The notes: a model not told the origin generated them from the letters alone. Positions 14,638 through 23,407 are shown, counted from the first letter of the stretch. The stretch is 64,000 bases of DNA from an uncultured Eubacteriales bacterium (GCA_900318145.1 ONJM01000003.1:1-64000); one strand, 5' to 3'. Numbers and translations are program-made.

Positions 14638-15540
14638 CTATTCAAGGAAGAAGTCCAGCAGATCCCGGTAGACTTTTTCATGGGCGGATTCATTCAGAAT
14701 TTCGTGACGCATATGGTCACAGGTGATGACAGAGATATTCCGGAAACCTGATTTTTCCAGGAGGGAACGGCTGCTGCCCCGGCCTTTTTCACCGCCGGTG
14801 CAGGGATCGTCTTTCCCGGAAATAAGCAGGACAGGCATATCCGCGTTCACATCGCGGCATGCGCTAACCTGCTGCATACGGTTCAGCAGCGTGAACAGCG
14901 CGCAGTAGCTTCCGACCGAAAATTCCGCTCCGCAGAGCGGATCCGCGATATAATTCCGCACGTTTTCTTCATTGCAGGAAAGCCAGTCCAGATCGGTTTT
15001 CCGGTCGGGGATGCTGTTCCCGTACGGCCCCAGCGCCAGGCTGTCCAGCAGCTTTGAATGCGCCCGGCTGCCTTTTGCGAGACGGATGGTTTTTCCGACA
15101 GTGACAGCCAGAGGAGCGGCGGGATTCGGACTGACATAACCGCTGAGGGCGGCCCTGGCGTACTTCATGGAATCGGTCTGAAGAAGAACCCGGGAAATGA
15201 TGCTTCCCATTGAGTGGCCAAAGAGCATCAGGGGAAGCCCCGGGAACCGGCCGGCAATCCAGCTGGCAATCAGCTGCTGGTCCCGGATGAGCAGCCGGTC
15301 TCCCTGCCTGTCCGCAATATGGGAGAGCACCGGAGCGTCCTCCCCGTGGCCGCGCAGGTCGGAAACCACGACATGCAGCCCGTTTTTCGCCAGGAACAGG
15401 GCAAAATCATAGTAGCGCTCCTTATGTTCTTCCATTCCATGGACGATCTGGACGACGCCGGCGGCGTTTTCAAGGTCACTTTGAAAAAAGGAAAGGGACA
15501 GCAGATAGTTATCTTCGGCGGGAAGCTTTATTTTTTCCAT
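14638..15540 (-). CDS. Alpha/beta hydrolase, monoacylglycerol lipase/lysophospholipase type
   Basis: 300 residues. VVQIVHGMEEHKERYYDFALFLAKNGLHVVVSDLRGHG is the opening of the Hydrolase_4 (PldB) family, with the oxyanion HGM. The nucleophile elbow is GHSMGS, the acid is in LLISGKDDPC and the histidine in CDHMRHEILNE, so the catalytic triad is complete. It hydrolyses monoacylglycerol or lysophospholipid esters in relatives. No signal peptide is seen, so it is cytoplasmic. A consensus promoter lies upstream on the minus strand. Confidence 0.88.
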   Translation of the reverse strand: MEKIKLPAEDNYLLSLSFFQSDLENAAGVVQIVHGMEEHKERYYDFALFLAKNGLHVVVSDLRGHGEDAPVLSHIADRQGDRLLIRDQQLIASWIAGRFPGLPLMLFGHSMGSIISRVLLQTDSMKYARAALSGYVSPNPAAPLAVTVGKTIRLAKGSRAHSKLLDSLALGPYGNSIPDRKTDLDWLSCNEENVRNYIADPLCGAEFSVGSYCALFTLLNRMQQVSACRDVNADMPVLLISGKDDPCTGGEKGRGSSRSLLEKSGFRNISVITCDHMRHEILNESAHEKVYRDLLDFFLE

Positions 15541-15594
15541 ACAGCGCGGCCTCCTGAATCCGGTTTATCCGGATGTGTTTACCTTCAGAAAGAG

Positions 15595-15623
15595 ATTATA
15601 GGAAGCAAAACCGGTGAAGTCAA
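15595..15623 (-). promoter_or_regulatory. Promoter of the alpha/beta hydrolase gene
   Basis: On the minus strand TTGACT (15623-15618), 17-base spacer, perfect TATAAT (15600-15595). A small ATCCGG/CCGGAT hairpin lies in the leader. Confidence 0.7.
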
Positions 15624-15769
15624 GAAACCGGAACGGCAAGGCAGGACTGTTCCTCACGGCGGAACAATATGGTATATTTCCCCTGTATATCAGCGGCAGG
15701 AAAAGGATGTGAAAAGAATGGAAAAACAGCGACTGTCCTGCCGGAGCTGATGAGCTTCAGTGACGGGGT

Positions 15770-16465
15770 TTACACAGGGCAGGAAGAAAGACTGAATACG
15801 CGCAGATTCCTGTATTCGCCGATCATCGGCGCCAACTGTCTCAGACCGATGCAGCCGCCGCCGAGAAGCGGACCAAAACTGGAACCGTCGTCATGGAAAC
15901 GCAATATTTCCAGGCCGTTGACAGCAAAGCGGATCTCAGGTCCATGCTTCAGAAGGGACAAGGTATAAAATCCGTCCGCATCCGCGGCGTCCGGGATCGG
16001 ATCAGCGCCCTGGGCGACCAGGTAAAAGCCGTAGCTTTTCCGCAGATTGCAGGTATGAAAGCTGCGCTCATCCTTTTCTTTGCGGCGGAAGAAGGAGAGA
16101 TGGAAAGCGTTTATATCCCCGTGATGATACTGAATATATTCCCCTGTACGGGGCGAGAGGGCCGGATCAAACAGACTGCGGCCATTTTTGCCGGAGGCGG
16201 AAAAGAACAGCATTGCCAGTCCGGGTTCCCGGACCGGGCGGAAATCGATTTCCAGCAACAGATCCGCCGGGAAGGAATGCCTGCACCAGAGCACATAGTT
16301 GGCTTTCTGGCCCAGCTGCGCGCTTTCCGCGTTTTCCAGCCGAAGGCAGTTTTCGGGAAAAGAAATCAGCGCACTGCCCTCCAGGGTAAAATCCCGGACG
16401 GATTCCGGGGACGAGAGTGGATTTTCATATAACAGCGCTCCGTGCGCCGTGCTGAAATCAGACAT
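15770..16465 (-). CDS. DUF1961 family protein
   Basis: 231 residues from ATG 16465, preceded by GGAGG on the minus strand; a longer frame to 16726 lacks a site and would run into the divergent gene. The jelly-roll type sequence (LYENPLSSPESVRDFTLEG, NYVLWCRHSFPADLLLEIDFRP, YIQYHHGDINAFHLSFFRR, GFYTLSLLKHGPEIRFAVNG, GGGCIGLRQLAPMIGEYRNLRVF) matches my memory of DUF1961, a concanavalin-like family found beside pectin and ulvan genes. No signal peptide, so it is probably intracellular. It is divergent from the rhamnogalacturonan lyase-like gene and likely shares its substrate pathway. Confidence 0.7.
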   Translation of the reverse strand: MSDFSTAHGALLYENPLSSPESVRDFTLEGSALISFPENCLRLENAESAQLGQKANYVLWCRHSFPADLLLEIDFRPVREPGLAMLFFSASGKNGRSLFDPALSPRTGEYIQYHHGDINAFHLSFFRRKEKDERSFHTCNLRKSYGFYLVAQGADPIPDAADADGFYTLSLLKHGPEIRFAVNGLEILRFHDDGSSFGPLLGGGCIGLRQLAPMIGEYRNLRVFSLSSCPV

Positions 16466-16525
16466 AGGATACCTCCGAATGAGTTTATTCAGCATTATAC
16501 CATGACAAAGAAAGGGAGACCAGCC

Positions 16526-19102
16526 ATGAAAATTCACCTGATGGAAAACCGCGGGGCAAAGGGGTGGACGACTTTCGGAGGATACTGGCCCAAGGGGAGC
16601 GTCCGGGAGGAGTCCTTCCGGCTGATGAACGAGGCCGGGAAACCGGTACGGATGCAGAGTGAAATAACAGCGCGATGGCCGGACGGTTCTGTTAAATGGA
16701 GCAGGCATACCGCGCGGGCGGATCAACTGGGCTCAGGCGGTGAACTGAATCCCGGTGAACCGGAACAGGCAAGGGGGATCAGCATCCGGAAAGTCCGGAA
16801 CGGCTGGAGCGTCGAGGGCACAAACATTTGCATGACAGTGCCCGGGGACGGGAACGATCTTGCGGCTGACTGCCTGCGGGACGGCATGAACGCGTTCAGT
16901 TCAGCCGCGCCGGTGCTGATGCTGAGCCATGTGAGCGGGGAGGTGGAAAATTACTCAGTCCAGACGTGCAGCCTTCCCGCTGAGATCCGCAGGCGGGAAG
17001 TGGAAGCGAGCGGTCCGCTTGAAGCGGTTTTCCGGTTTGAAGGGGTGCATACGGAAAACGGCACAGAGAAAATGCCGTTTCTGATCCGCATGACGGTCCG
17101 GGATGACGGAGAAATCCTGTTCGATCACACCTTCTTTTTCCTGGGGGATTCGGAGGAGGACCGGCTTGCCGGATGGGGGCTGCGATTTGAAACCGGATTT
17201 CGCGGCCGTTCGTATCAGCGCCACATCCGGCTGCTGACAGACGGAGCGGTTTATCATGATTGTCCCACTCAGCTGTTCTACTGGAAAAAGCATCTGAATC
17301 CCGCGCTGCTCTCCGCCCAGAACCGGGGAGAAACGGTGGAGGAGACAGAAGAACTGAACATGATCGCACAGGACCTGCCCCGGTGGGATCACTTTTCACT
17401 GTGCCAGGATTCCGCAGATCATTTCTGTATCCGGAAAAAAGCCTGGGAAGGCGGCTGCTGGCTGGAAGGCGTTCATGGGAAACGGGCGTCCGGCAGTATG
17501 GCGGTGAGCGATCCGGACCGTACGCTCAGCTTTCATCTGCGGGAATGCTGGGAGAAGCATCCGGCCGGGCTGGAAGTCCGGAATCTTTCCGGGGAGAAGA
17601 CCGAATGCACGGTCTGGTTCTATTCCCCGCAGGCGGAGGCTTTTGACTTCCGTCACTATGACAGGCGGACTTATCCCATGGGCAGTTATGAGGGATTTGA
17701 TTATATGCGTCCGGATCCCAACGGAATCGCGGTGACCTGCCGGGCTGCGGTATATCCGGAAAACACATACTGTCCGGATGAAGCGCTAAGGGAAAGATCG
17801 GAGATGACCCGGCGGCCGGCAGTTTATCTTGCCACGCCTGAATACTATCATGAGCACAGGGCTTTCGGATACTGGAGCCTTCCGCGCAAAGGGCAGGAAG
17901 TGGAGCGCTGGATTGAAAAGCAGCTGGAAGCCGCATTTGATTTTTATGAGCAGGAAGCGGAGGCCAGGAGCTGGTACGGGCTGTTCAATTACGGGGATTT
18001 CATGCATACCTACGAGGCCTGCAGGCATATGTGGCGGTGGGATGTCGGCGGATACGCATGGGACAATACAGAGCTTGCGCCGACATACTGGCTGTGGCTG
18101 TACTTCCTGCGCACCGGAAACGAGCGGGTGTTCCGCGCGGCAGAGGCGCTGAGCCGCCACGCAGCAGACGTGGATATGTATCATTTCGGCCCGATGAAAG
18201 GGCTGGGATCCCGGCATAATGTCCGCCACTGGGGATGCCCGTGCAAGGAACCGCGCATTTCCATGGCAGGCCATCACCGGCCGCTGTTTTATCTGTCAGG
18301 AGAACGGAGGATCGGGGACTGCATGGAGGACAGTACGGCGGCTGCCGATTCACTGCGGGCCATGCCCTGGTACAGCCGGGAGGACGGCAGTGTCCGGCTG
18401 CGCAGCGGACCGGACTGGGCCGCGCTGGTTTCGGACTGGATGACCGCCTATGAACGGACGCTGAATCCGATATGGCGGCAAAAAATCGAGGCCGGTATTT
18501 CAGATATTCTCCGCACGCCGCTGGGTCTGACATCCGGGCCGGAATTCGGTTTTGATCCGCGGACCGGGAATCTTCACTACGAGGGAGAAGGAAAAAACGA
18601 AGGCATGCACCTGCAGGCGTGTATGGGGGAGACTGAGGTCTGGCTGGAAACAGCGGAGATGCTGGATAACAACGAACTGGCGGAAATGACAGCACGGAAC
18701 GGGATGTTTTTCTACCTTTCACCGGAGGAACGGACAGAGCGTTCCGGCGGATTGCTCCATGACCGGCAGTTCGGCAGCCCGATCTATTCCGCTGAGATGC
18801 AGGCCTGGGCAGCCAGATGGACAGATGACCCTGCGATGGCCCGCACAATATGGAGAAATCTGCTCTCCCTGCTGTACAGGCCGGAGCATCCGGATGGCTT
18901 CCGGACCGAAGTATACGGGATCCGGGCGGATGGTACTCCGCTGATCGAGATTCCCTGGATCACTACGAATTTCACAGCGCAGTGGTGCCTGAAAGCAATT
19001 GTAACGGCGGAGCTTATTCCCGCGGCCATACCGGAAACCTTTGAAGAGCTTGACCGGGAACTGCGGGAGCATCCGCCGGAATACCGGCTTTACGGAGCGT
19101 AA
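16526..19102 (+). CDS. Exo-rhamnogalacturonan lyase family protein (PcRGLX-like, PL26 type)
   Basis: 858 residues from ATG 16526 (GGGAGA at 16514-16519). The start MENRGAKGWTTFGGYWPKGSVREE and QSEITARWPDGSVKWSRH match the N-terminal beta domain of PcRGLX-like exo-rhamnogalacturonan lyases; the middle (about 450-800) is the alpha/alpha toroid (GLFNYGDFMHTYE, GGYAWDNTELAPTYWLWLYF, HYEGEGKNEGMHLQACMGETEVWLETAEML). Such enzymes release unsaturated galacturonosyl-rhamnose from rhamnogalacturonan I chain ends by beta-elimination. No signal peptide, so it would act on imported oligosaccharides. Only 60 bases separate it from the divergent DUF1961 gene. Confidence 0.75.
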   Translation: MKIHLMENRGAKGWTTFGGYWPKGSVREESFRLMNEAGKPVRMQSEITARWPDGSVKWSRHTARADQLGSGGELNPGEPEQARGISIRKVRNGWSVEGTNICMTVPGDGNDLAADCLRDGMNAFSSAAPVLMLSHVSGEVENYSVQTCSLPAEIRRREVEASGPLEAVFRFEGVHTENGTEKMPFLIRMTVRDDGEILFDHTFFFLGDSEEDRLAGWGLRFETGFRGRSYQRHIRLLTDGAVYHDCPTQLFYWKKHLNPALLSAQNRGETVEETEELNMIAQDLPRWDHFSLCQDSADHFCIRKKAWEGGCWLEGVHGKRASGSMAVSDPDRTLSFHLRECWEKHPAGLEVRNLSGEKTECTVWFYSPQAEAFDFRHYDRRTYPMGSYEGFDYMRPDPNGIAVTCRAAVYPENTYCPDEALRERSEMTRRPAVYLATPEYYHEHRAFGYWSLPRKGQEVERWIEKQLEAAFDFYEQEAEARSWYGLFNYGDFMHTYEACRHMWRWDVGGYAWDNTELAPTYWLWLYFLRTGNERVFRAAEALSRHAADVDMYHFGPMKGLGSRHNVRHWGCPCKEPRISMAGHHRPLFYLSGERRIGDCMEDSTAAADSLRAMPWYSREDGSVRLRSGPDWAALVSDWMTAYERTLNPIWRQKIEAGISDILRTPLGLTSGPEFGFDPRTGNLHYEGEGKNEGMHLQACMGETEVWLETAEMLDNNELAEMTARNGMFFYLSPEERTERSGGLLHDRQFGSPIYSAEMQAWAARWTDDPAMARTIWRNLLSLLYRPEHPDGFRTEVYGIRADGTPLIEIPWITTNFTAQWCLKAIVTAELIPAAIPETFEELDRELREHPPEYRLYGA

Positions 19103-19140
19103 CAACAGTTATCAGTGAGGCTTCCGTCTCTCTGAAGGAA

Positions 19141-19169
19141 TTGACAATGGCCGTTTTTCATAGTATATT
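19141..19169 (+). promoter_or_regulatory. Consensus sigma-A promoter of the attenuated methyltransferase operon
   Basis: Perfect TTGACA (19141-19146), 17-base spacer, TATATT (19164-19169). Transcription would start near 19176, 27 bases before the leader ORF. Confidence 0.75.
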
Positions 19170-19202
19170 CTTTTCAGCTTTACAGGAAAGGGGGCTCTTC
19201 GT

Positions 19203-19304
19203 ATGCGGACAGTGATGAATGAACGGGCGGCAGTGACCGTAAACGCTGCGAATCATATCCGTACAGACTTTGTGTCCGATCATCCGAAGAGCAGACCGGA
19301 ATAA
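19203..19304 (+). CDS. Leader peptide of 33 codons
   Basis: ATG 19203 with AGGAAAGGGGG upstream (19184-19194). The peptide begins MRTVMNERAAVTVNAANHIR and ends with SDHPKSRPE. It has no domain and lies between a consensus promoter and a terminator that precedes the methyltransferase gene. Its last codons form the 5' arm of a potential antiterminator, so translation of this ORF should decide which RNA structure forms. Confidence 0.55.
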   Translation: MRTVMNERAAVTVNAANHIRTDFVSDHPKSRPE

Positions 19305-19363
19305 TCCCCGGTATATATTCGGCTTGACCGGCTGCTTGTCCGTGACGGATAAGCAGTTTTTTT
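19290..19363 (+). promoter_or_regulatory. Transcription attenuator: antiterminator/terminator switch
   Basis: Terminator: a perfect 11-bp stem from CTGCTTGTCCG (19332-19342) with CGGATAAGCAG (19346-19356, one G-T pair), loop TGA, then T7 (19357-19363). Antiterminator: AGCAGACCGG (19290-19299, inside the leader ORF) can pair with CCGGCTGCT (19328-19336) with one bulged A, which destroys the terminator base. A third pairing, ACCGG (19295-19299) with CCGGT (19308-19312), would free the terminator. Confidence 0.6.
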
Positions 19364-19387
19364 GCGTGCAAAAACAGGAGGAACAAG

Positions 19388-20191
19388 ATGGGAAATATCG
19401 GCTGGATCAATACGGAAAACTATTCTTTTGACTGCATGCTCCGCATGGAGCGCTTTCAGATCAGACTGATGCTTGAATACCTGAATGAAGAGACTGAAGA
19501 CGCCATGGCAATCGCGCTGAAAGCGAATCCGAAGACAGCGTGGCTTTTCAGGCAAAAATGTCCGGAGATGGCGGATAAGCTCGGGGCGCTGACCGCTCGG
19601 GCACATGAAGTGTATACACCTGAACAGATCCGGGCGGCGGAAATCAGGGTAATGGATGAATTCGAGGACTTTGTGATATACACGACGCCCGAGGTGATGG
19701 CGGAAAAATGCGACTTCATCTACGGCTGGGACAGGGAACGGCTGTATGAGCTGTGCGATCTGGAAGGGAAGACTGTCCTGGACGTCGGAAGCGGAACAGG
19801 GAGGCTGGCGTTTGCCGCTGCGGAGAAAGCCGCGTTTGTGACGGCCAGCGAGCCGGTGGATTCCCTGCGGGAATTCATGCGCGACAGGATCGCGAGGAAG
19901 GGCATCGGGAATATGCGGGTGTGTGACGGGCTCTGTCACTGCCTGCCTTTCCCGGATAACAGCTTTGATGTTGTAATGAGCGGGCATGTGGTCGGTGACT
20001 TTTTTCGCGAAGAAGTGAATGAGCTGACGCGGGTCGCAAAACCCGGCGGCTGGCTGCTGGACGTACCCGGTGACCAGCACCGCGAAACCGGGAGGAACGA
20101 ACAGCTGCTTGCGGACGGATGGGAGGAGCTTGCCTATACAGGTTCTTTCGGTGAAACGACCCGGCGCTACCGCAGGCAGGTACGGAAATGA
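19388..20191 (+). CDS. Class I SAM-dependent methyltransferase
   Basis: 267 residues; CAGGAGGA precedes ATG 19388. The first 100 residues are helical (MGNIGWINTENYSFDCMLRME onwards). The methyltransferase fold begins near 125: VLDVGSGTGRLAFAAAEKAAFVTASEPV is motif I and the acidic end of strand 2, CHCLPFPDNSFDVVMSGHVVGD is motifs II-III (Methyltransf_11 style), and VAKPGGWLLDVPGD motif IV. Substrate unknown. An attenuator with leader peptide controls it, as is common for antibiotic-inducible resistance genes, but no rRNA methyltransferase family is recognised. RsgA follows 19 bases downstream. Confidence 0.8.
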   Translation: MGNIGWINTENYSFDCMLRMERFQIRLMLEYLNEETEDAMAIALKANPKTAWLFRQKCPEMADKLGALTARAHEVYTPEQIRAAEIRVMDEFEDFVIYTTPEVMAEKCDFIYGWDRERLYELCDLEGKTVLDVGSGTGRLAFAAAEKAAFVTASEPVDSLREFMRDRIARKGIGNMRVCDGLCHCLPFPDNSFDVVMSGHVVGDFFREEVNELTRVAKPGGWLLDVPGDQHRETGRNEQLLADGWEELAYTGSFGETTRRYRRQVRK

Positions 20192-20210
20192 AGGGGGAGG
20201 AATCAAAGCA

Positions 20211-21221
20211 TTGAATAAAAATATCTACCGCGTTGTGCAGGTCCACAGGGACCGTTACCTTGTGCGGAAGGAAGAAAAAGAACTGTACTGCACGCTGACC
20301 GGCAGCATGCGTTACCGGGATGAATTTCCGGTGGTCGGCGATGATGTGGAGATTACGGAAAACCCTTACGGTGACAGCCTGATCCGGAAAATCCTGCCGC
20401 GCCGGACGGTGTTCTGCCGTCCGGACCGCGGAGGCCACGCGGACGGTTTTGCCAAGACCCTGAAGGTTCAGCCGCTGGTTGCCAATATCGACTATGTGTT
20501 TATTATTACATCCCTGAATCAGGATTTCAGCGTCAACCGGATCGCCCGCTACGCGGCGATGGCAGTTTCCGGAGGCGCGATTCCTGTCGCGGTGCTGACA
20601 AAAGCGGACCTGTGCCCGGATGCTGAAGATATGGAAGCAAAAGCCGCGGCTCTGAGCAGGGACTTGCAGGTCGTGGCGGTCAGCGCCAGGACGGGGTACG
20701 GGATGGACCGGCTGCGGGTATACTTCAGGACCGGAGCCACGATTGCGCTTCTCGGTTCTTCCGGGGCGGGAAAATCCACGCTGATCAATACACTGGCAGG
20801 GCGGGAAATCATGCAGACCGGCGGGATCCGGGAGGAAGACTCGAAGGGCAGGCATACGACCACCCACAGAGAGCTGATTGAACTGGACGGCGTCTGCTTT
20901 ATTGATACTCCCGGACTGCGGGAACTGGGTATGATCGACGCGGAGGAAGGAATCACCGGCACCTTTTCCGATATTGCGGAGCTCGTCAGCCAGTGTGCTT
21001 TTTCTGACTGCACACACCGCAGCGAACCAGGCTGCGCGGTCCGGGAAGCCCTGGAGAAAGGAACGCTTTCCGCCGAAAGATGGAAGACGTTCAGCCGGCT
21101 GGAGAAGGAAAATCAATGGAGCAAAATCCGGAAGAATGAGAAGATGATGAATATTGCCATGGAACGGCGCAAAAGGGACATGGCGCTTCAAAGGCAAGGG
21201 AGGGGAACGGACAGATTTTGA
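20211..21221 (+). CDS. rsgA: Ribosome small subunit-dependent GTPase RsgA
   Basis: 336 residues from TTG 20211 (GGGGGAGG 12 bases upstream; no ATG fits the family start NKNIYRVVQVHRDRYLV). The order is OB fold, circularly permuted GTPase and zinc domain: G4 as VLTKADL before G1 GSSGAGKSTLIN and G3 DTPGLREL, the hallmark of RsgA (YjeQ/YloQ). The C-terminal zinc site is CAFSDCTHRSEPGCAV. It helps late 30S subunit maturation. Position after the methyltransferase suggests co-expression from the attenuated promoter. Confidence 0.95.
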   Translation: MNKNIYRVVQVHRDRYLVRKEEKELYCTLTGSMRYRDEFPVVGDDVEITENPYGDSLIRKILPRRTVFCRPDRGGHADGFAKTLKVQPLVANIDYVFIITSLNQDFSVNRIARYAAMAVSGGAIPVAVLTKADLCPDAEDMEAKAAALSRDLQVVAVSARTGYGMDRLRVYFRTGATIALLGSSGAGKSTLINTLAGREIMQTGGIREEDSKGRHTTTHRELIELDGVCFIDTPGLRELGMIDAEEGITGTFSDIAELVSQCAFSDCTHRSEPGCAVREALEKGTLSAERWKTFSRLEKENQWSKIRKNEKMMNIAMERRKRDMALQRQGRGTDRF

Positions 21222-21323
21222 TGTCGCAATTCAGATAAAATCATATATAATGAAATCAGCCGATACAGAAGGAAGCGGCAGGAAACGCTGTGAGACGGAA
21301 CAGCGGCAATTCGGAGAATGCAG

Positions 21324-21719
21324 ATGAAGACAGTACAGGTTGTGGCAGCGCTCATTTTCCACGACGGAAAGATTTATGCCACGCAGCGGGGATACGGCGC
21401 GTGGCGGGACTACTGGGAATTTCCCGGCGGCAAGATTGAGCCGGGAGAAACGCCGGAGGCGGCGCTGGTCCGGGAAATCCGGGAAGAACTGGATATCGGG
21501 ATTACGGTGCAGGACTGTGTGTGCGGCGTGGAATATGATTATCCGGAGTTCCACCTTTCCATGCGGTGCTACCGCTGCCGGATCGATACGGGGAAACCGA
21601 GGCTGCTGGAGCACGAGGCTGCCCGATGGCTGGGCAGGACCGAACTGAATGCTGTCGGATGGCTGCCCGCGGACCTGGAGATCCTTCCGGAAATTGAAAA
21701 AAACTGGCCGGCTGAATGA
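21324..21719 (+). CDS. NUDIX hydrolase, MutT/8-oxo-dGTP diphosphatase-like
   Basis: 131 residues from ATG 21324 (CGGAG 8 bases upstream; ATG 21318 is too close to the site). VVAALIFHDGKIYATQRGYGAWRDYWEFPGGK leads into a complete Nudix box, G-x5-E-x7-REU-x-EE-x-G/D-U (GGKIEPGETPEAALVREIRE, then ELDI). The small size and CVCGVEYDYPEFHLSMRCYRC strand fit the MutT/CTG pyrophosphohydrolase branch that sanitises oxidised nucleotides. Confidence 0.88.
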   Translation: MKTVQVVAALIFHDGKIYATQRGYGAWRDYWEFPGGKIEPGETPEAALVREIREELDIGITVQDCVCGVEYDYPEFHLSMRCYRCRIDTGKPRLLEHEAARWLGRTELNAVGWLPADLEILPEIEKNWPAE

Positions 21720-21756
21720 AGCCCGCCATAAAACAGACGGAATCGGGGGATGAAAG

Positions 21757-22932
21757 ATGGAAGTACGCAAACTGACGGAGAACGAACATTTTGAAGCGAA
21801 TATGATTTCCTATGTTGCATTCCATATGCGCATGGAGGATCCGGAAAAGGCCCGGGAAGACAGCAGAAAACTGACAACGGATGACTGGGCCGCGTTTGAC
21901 GGGGACGGGAAAATGATGGCCCGGATCCTGAATTATTCTTTCAAATCCCGGCTGGACGGCCAATGGGTGCTCAGCGGCGGAATCGGCGGGGTGTCCACGC
22001 TGCCGGAGTACCGGAACAGCGGCGCGATCCGGGCGATCTTTGAAAAGCTGATCCCGGACGCGTACCGGAACGGAGAGATTTTCTCCACCCTGTATCCGTT
22101 CAGCCATGCCTTTTACCGGAAGTTCGGCTATGAAACGGCCTGCTGGAAGAACGATTACGAGTTCGGACCGTCCGTGCTGAGCGGATACCATTTTGACGGA
22201 ACCGCGGAACTGTGGAAACCGGGCGATCCGGTGTGCGGGTATACGGAGCTGTATAACCGCTTTGCGGAAAACTTCAATCTGTCCATGCACCGGGACGATC
22301 AAATGATGCTGGATAAGCATCTGAAGGGGGAATACTACAAGGACCGCAAGTTCGCCTATATGCTGCGGGAAGGCGGAAAGCCGGTGGCATACCTGATTTT
22401 CCAGGATATCCGGCACGATCCTGCCGCGATCCTTTCCGTGGAGGACATGGCATGGGACGGCCGGACCGGCCTGCTCGCTCTGCTCGGATTCCTGGGGCGG
22501 TTTACCGCGGATTACGGCACGATCAGGCTTTTCCTGCCGGCCAGCCTGGAGCTGTTTTCGGTGATCCGCAGCCCGAAGGCCTATGATATCAGCCAGACAG
22601 TACGGCAGGACTATATGATCCGGGCGGTCAATGTACAGAAAATGCTGGAAATGATCCAAAAACCGGATGACAGCAGGTTTGTCATTCGGGTGGAAGGCGA
22701 CGCATATATCGCGGAGAACAACGGTACATGGGAGGTTTGCGGAACCGGTGCCGTTCCGACGGATAAGGCACCGGACCTGACCGTGTCCATTCAGGCGTTC
22801 GGCCAGATGGCGGCAGGATGTGTCAGCCTGGACGAGGCCATGTACCGGCCTGATGTGACGGTGACGGGCAACGGGGATGTGCTGAAAAAGGTTTTCATCC
22901 GCAAGCCCATCCTGGTGGAGGATCATTTCTGA
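21757..22932 (+). CDS. Eis-like GNAT acetyltransferase
   Basis: 391 residues with three parts as in Eis: a first GNAT domain (1-150; ILNYSFKSRLDGQWVLSGGIGGVSTLPEYRNSGAIRAIFEKL, acetyl-CoA loop RNSGAI), a degenerate second GNAT domain, and an SCP2-like C-terminal domain (RFVIRVEGDAYIAENNGTWEV, DLTVSIQAFGQMAAGCVS). It ends in Phe, whose terminal carboxylate is catalytic in mycobacterial Eis. Eis acetylates several amines of aminoglycosides; the clostridial substrate is unknown. Confidence 0.85.
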   Translation: MEVRKLTENEHFEANMISYVAFHMRMEDPEKAREDSRKLTTDDWAAFDGDGKMMARILNYSFKSRLDGQWVLSGGIGGVSTLPEYRNSGAIRAIFEKLIPDAYRNGEIFSTLYPFSHAFYRKFGYETACWKNDYEFGPSVLSGYHFDGTAELWKPGDPVCGYTELYNRFAENFNLSMHRDDQMMLDKHLKGEYYKDRKFAYMLREGGKPVAYLIFQDIRHDPAAILSVEDMAWDGRTGLLALLGFLGRFTADYGTIRLFLPASLELFSVIRSPKAYDISQTVRQDYMIRAVNVQKMLEMIQKPDDSRFVIRVEGDAYIAENNGTWEVCGTGAVPTDKAPDLTVSIQAFGQMAAGCVSLDEAMYRPDVTVTGNGDVLKKVFIRKPILVEDHF

Positions 22933-22960
22933 CGCGGAATGATTGTAAAAACTGACATTA

Positions 22961-22994
22961 ACCCATTGAACTGATGGGTATTCATTCCTATAAT
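22961..22994 (+). promoter_or_regulatory. Promoter of ridA with overlapping inverted repeat
   Basis: TTGAAC (22966-22971), 17-base spacer, perfect TATAAT (22989-22994). ACCCAT (22961-22966) and ATGGGT (22974-22979) form an inverted repeat centred on the -35 box, a plausible repressor site. Confidence 0.6.
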
Positions 22995-23029
22995 GAACGG
23001 TATACGGGATTCGGAAGGAGAGAAAAAAT

Positions 23030-23407
23030 ATGGCGATCAGTATTGTTCAGACTTCCCGGGCACCGGCAGCGGTCGGCCCCTATTCACAGGCAGTCCGCGC
23101 CGGAAATCTGCTGCTGACCTCAGGACAGCTGGGGCTGGATCCGGAAACCGGCGCTCTGCCGGAAAGCCTGGAAGCGCAGACAGAGCAGAGCCTGAAAAAT
23201 ATCGACGCGATCCTGACGGCAGCCGGGTATGCCCGGACAGATGTGGTTAAAACAACGGTCTTTATCCGGAATATGAAAGATTTCGGCACCGTGAACCGGA
23301 TCTATGAAGCCTATTTCGGCGAGCATAAACCGGCCCGGTCCTGTGTTGAAGTTTCCGCGCTTCCGAAGGGCGGCCTGGTGGAAATTGAAGCGGCTGCTTC
23401 CAGATAA
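23030..23407 (+). CDS. ridA: RidA family enamine/imine deaminase
   Basis: 125 residues. APAAVGPYSQAVRAGNLLLTSGQLGLDPETG opens the family, and the catalytic arginine lies in KPARSCVEVSALPKGGLVEIEAAA (R in PARSCVEV). RidA hydrolyses reactive 2-aminoacrylate and other enamines made by PLP enzymes, protecting them in the cytoplasm. It has its own promoter and GGAAGGAG ribosome site; the MATE gene follows after 90 bases. Confidence 0.93.
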   Translation: MAISIVQTSRAPAAVGPYSQAVRAGNLLLTSGQLGLDPETGALPESLEAQTEQSLKNIDAILTAAGYARTDVVKTTVFIRNMKDFGTVNRIYEAYFGEHKPARSCVEVSALPKGGLVEIEAAASR

